Source of the DNA: Streptomyces barringtoniae
GTDB lineage: Bacteria > Actinomycetota > Actinomycetes > Streptomycetales > Streptomycetaceae
Assembly: GCF_020819595.1 (NCBI RefSeq)
Contig: NZ_JAJHNP010000029.1
Coordinates: forward strand, 48,395-112,394
Length of the DNA stretch: 64,000 nucleotides
Direction: 5' to 3'
This document shows, in pieces, positions 62,324-64,000 of this stretch. Numbering within the stretch: the stretch's first letter is position 1; each line of letters starts with the position of its first letter. The position numbers and the translations under genes were made by a program. The notes under the pieces were generated by a model. That model did not search any database and was not told the DNA's origin. It saw nothing but the letters and a program-made list of their open reading frames with translations.

Positions 62324-62395
62324 TTCACGGAAGTCGACGTGGCGGCCGGCGAGCGGGTCGTACTGGCGCAGCGTCAGCCGTTCGTCACGGGCCAT
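62324..62395 (-). pseudogene. relic of an rpmG-type ribosomal protein L33 gene
   Basis: The minus strand encodes MARDERLTLRQYDPLAGRHV followed by DFRE, which matches the C-terminal half of L33 (RLTLRKYDP.AGRHVDFRE). The conserved N-terminal half (KLRSTAGTGYTYVTRKN) is missing upstream, and the frame runs past the expected stop after FRE into unrelated sequence. So it is a truncated copy, on the strand opposite to the S14 gene beside it. Confidence 0.7.
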
Positions 62396-62456
62396 GGACA
62401 CACCAGGAACACAGCCATGTCCGCCCGCTGCCGACTCACCGGCCGGCAGCCCGGCT

Positions 62457-62525
62457 TGGACGGTCGACACGATCGGCATCGAGGCCACGGTGGCACGCAT
62501 CCGCGCACAGGGAGGGAAGGTCTGA
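62457..62525 (+). pseudogene. possible C-terminal relic of a VOC/glyoxalase-like gene
   Basis: A plus-strand frame ends TVDTIGIEATVARIRAQGGK followed by V and a stop that overlaps the S14 start (TGATG). A 'D(I/D)xATVARVRAxGGKV' ending is typical of vicinal-oxygen-chelate proteins, but the rest of the frame upstream has no such features. Very short evidence. Confidence 0.25.
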
Positions 62526-62830
62526 TGGCAAAGAAGAGCAAGATCGCGAAGAACGAACAGCGGCGGCTCGCTGTGGCCCGCTACGCCGCGCGCCGCGACG
62601 CGCTGAAGGCGATCACCTCGTCGCACCGGGCATCCGGCGATGGGCGCGCCGCCGCCCAGCGGGGATTGCGCCGGCAGCCCCGCGACGCAAGCGCCGCCCG
62701 CCTGCCCAGCCGCGACTCCGGGGACGGCCGTCCCCGCGGCCACCTGCGCGCCTTCAGTCTGTCCCGCATCCGGGTGCGCGAGATGGCCCACGCGGGCGAG
62801 CTTCCTGGTGTGCCCAAGAGCAGTTGGTGA
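62525..62830 (+). CDS. rpsN: 30S ribosomal protein S14, zinc-independent paralogue
   Basis: A 101-residue protein from ATG 62525, with a GGGAGGGAAGG site just upstream. It has the long S14 form: AKKSKIAKNEQRRLAVARYA, then ARRDALKAI and the C-terminal RDSGDGRPRGHLRAFSLSRI, RVREMAHAGELPGVPKSSW. No Cys residues occur, so it lacks the zinc site of the short form. In actinobacteria such paralogues are usually repressed by Zur and replace the zinc-form under zinc shortage. I could not find a convincing Zur box upstream. Confidence 0.95.
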   Translation: MAKKSKIAKNEQRRLAVARYAARRDALKAITSSHRASGDGRAAAQRGLRRQPRDASAARLPSRDSGDGRPRGHLRAFSLSRIRVREMAHAGELPGVPKSSW

Positions 62831-62872
62831 CCTTCCCGCCGAGGGCCCCACAACGGGCACGGGTAACGGCGT

Positions 62873-62905
62873 GTCCCGCACGCGGACGGTTTCCGCGTGC
62901 GGGAC
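62873..62905. terminator. strong hairpin between convergent S14 and protease genes
   Basis: A perfect 14-base stem (62873..62886 with 62892..62905, GTCCCGCACGCGGA and its complement) with a 5-base loop, 43 bases after the S14 stop and 18 bases before the protease stop. Likely bidirectional terminator. Confidence 0.85.
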
Positions 62906-62923
62906 CGGGGGCCGTGCGGAGGA

Positions 62924-64000
62924 TCAGCTGGTCGTCAGGGCGGTGTCGTCCACGACGAAGCTGGTCTGGAGGGAGGAGTCCTCCACGCCGTTGAACTTCA
63001 GGGTGACCGTCTGGCCCGCCAGCGAGGACAGGTCGAAGGTCTTCTGCGCATACCCCGAGTTGTGGTTGAGGTTCGAGTAGGTCGCCAGGGTGGTCGAACC
63101 GGCCGTCACCGTCAGCTTGTCGTACGCGGTGCTGCTGGTGGTCTCCGAGGTGTCGATGTGCAGGTAGAAGGTGAGCGTGGCCTTGCAGCCGGCCGGGATC
63201 GTCACCGACTGGGACAGCGTGTCGGTGTGCGAGGAGCCGTAGCCGTCCAGCCAGGCGTAGTACGAACCGCCGTGGGCCGCCTCACCGGTGTCGTTGGTGA
63301 TGACTCCGCTGGTCGCGGTCCAGCCGGTGCTGCCCGACTCGAAGCCCGGGTTGGCCAGCAGCTGGGCGGAGGTGCAGCCGCCACCGCCGGAGCCGACGGT
63401 CCAGGTGAAGGAGGTCGAGCCGGAGGCGCCGGTGGAGTCCTTCGCCGTGACCGTGACCTGGTAGGTGCCCGCGGTGGACGCCGTACCCGAGATCAGGCCG
63501 GTGGAGCTGTTGATGGACAGCCCGGTCGGCAGGCCGCTCGCACTGTAGGTGAGGGCCGCGCCCGCGCTGTCGGTGGCCTTGATCTGCAGGCTGACCGAGC
63601 TTCCGGTGGTGGTCGACTGGCTGCCGGGGTTGGTGACGGTCACGGTGTTGCCGCTGGAACTGCCGGCGGTGAAGGCAGCCGTGCCGTTCGGGGTGCCCCA
63701 GCCGGTCGGGCCGTCGTAGCCGGTGCCCGCGGTGCAGAAGTACGACGGGGAGCAGCTGCCGTTGTTGCCGCTGGTCACGTCGTACAGGTTGCCGGTGTGG
63801 GAGTACGGGTACTTCGCCGGGTAGTCGCTGGAGCCCGGAGTGCCCGCGAGGGCGTAGACGGAGGCGATGATCGGCGAGCTGGCGCTGGTGCCGCCGTAGA
63901 CTGCCCAGCCGGTGCCGCCGTAGGTGTCGTAGACCGCCACGCCGGTGGCCGGGTCGGCGACCGCGGAGACGTCGGCCTCCATGCGCTTGGAGCAGCCGGA
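62924..64000 (-). CDS. secreted sedolisin-type (S53) serine protease, C-terminal part
   Basis: The frame is open to the window edge, giving the last 358 residues. The start of this part (DVSAVADPATGVAVYDTYGG, then WAVYGGTSASSPIIASVYAL) carries the sedolisin catalytic Ser in GTSASSP and the Asp-rich Ca-type ending TSGNNGSC and YDGPTGWGTPNG. A putative Ig domain follows (ALTYSASGLPTGLSINSSTG, LISGTASTAGTYQVTVTAKD), then a Gly linker and a jelly-roll-like domain starting with LLANPGFESGSTGWTATSGV, likely carbohydrate-binding. The N-terminus with the Glu and Asp catalytic residues is outside the window. Confidence 0.87.
   Translation of the reverse strand, partial: SGCSKRMEADVSAVADPATGVAVYDTYGGTGWAVYGGTSASSPIIASVYALAGTPGSSDYPAKYPYSHTGNLYDVTSGNNGSCSPSYFCTAGTGYDGPTGWGTPNGTAAFTAGSSSGNTVTVTNPGSQSTTTGSSVSLQIKATDSAGAALTYSASGLPTGLSINSSTGLISGTASTAGTYQVTVTAKDSTGASGSTSFTWTVGSGGGGCTSAQLLANPGFESGSTGWTATSGVITNDTGEAAHGGSYYAWLDGYGSSHTDTLSQSVTIPAGCKATLTFYLHIDTSETTSSTAYDKLTVTAGSTTLATYSNLNHNSGYAQKTFDLSSLAGQTVTLKFNGVEDSSLQTSFVVDDTALTTS

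Noticed and set aside
1..64000. tRNA, rRNA, insertion sequences or transposases
   Set aside because: Reading both strands I found no cloverleaf-like or rRNA-like sequence, no transposase motif and no terminal inverted repeats flanking a gene.

Overview
The window is high-GC DNA with the codon bias, GTG/TTG starts and gene families of a Streptomyces-like actinomycete. Nothing was searched against a database: calls rest on reading the translated sequence and on family knowledge.

Region 1 (1 to about 25.4 kb, minus strand) is most of an extracellular contractile injection system (eCIS, the Afp/PVC/Streptomyces-CIS type of phage-tail-like particle). In transcription order it reads: a GH25+PGRP peptidoglycan hydrolase, a small membrane protein (holin-like), sheath, tube, a zinc-ribbon baseplate-type protein, a disordered protein, a DUF4255/Pvc16-type terminator, an AAA+ ATPase, a small unknown, a giant DUF4157 protein (2239 aa), an unrecognised 201-aa protein, an Afp7-type tube-initiator/adaptor, a LysM protein, a hub, an OB-fold spike, a PAAR-like tip, a gp25-type wedge, a baseplate-J protein (Afp11-like) and an Afp12-like wedge protein cut by the left edge. 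Most neighbours share stop/start overlaps, so the particle is probably made from one translationally coupled message. The DUF4157 giant plus its overlapping partner look like an effector/immunity pair embedded among the structural genes. No capsid or terminase genes are present, so this is not a prophage.

Region 2 (25.4 to 36.5 kb) holds an APC-type permease, then a tight three-gene operon (EACC1-like small protein, caspase-like peptidase, helical protein of unknown function) that looks like a predicted biological-conflict/cell-death system. A second tight operon follows: a helical protein, an HSP90-family ATPase and a 977-aa TPR-like protein.

Region 3 (36.7 to 45.3 kb) holds a Na+/H+ antiporter, a PAS-PAS-PAS-SpoIIE-HATPase phosphatase whose first two PAS domains are a near-perfect 363-bp tandem duplication, a PLP decarboxylase preceded by three phased 21-bp repeats, a PucR-type regulator and two small genes.

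Region 4 (45.4 to 64 kb) is a typical accessory region: large secreted proteins, a TetX-like FAD monooxygenase, a DUF427 protein, relics of an ABC-transporter operon, a SMI1/KNR4 (SUKH) protein, an FMN split-barrel protein, a squalene/phytoene synthase-family protein, an MJ1316(DUF504)+2H phosphoesterase fusion (a predicted RNA-end repair protein), a tiny lipoprotein, an ECF sigma factor, a Met/His-rich membrane protein, a zinc-independent S14 paralogue beside an rpmG relic, and a sedolisin-type secreted protease cut by the right edge. Three strong inverted repeats separate convergent genes.

The most interesting reading is of a cell-death and conflict island: a cytoplasmic-type contractile injection system with its own wall hydrolase and toxin/immunity-like pair, placed next to a caspase/EACC1 module and an HSP90/TPR operon.
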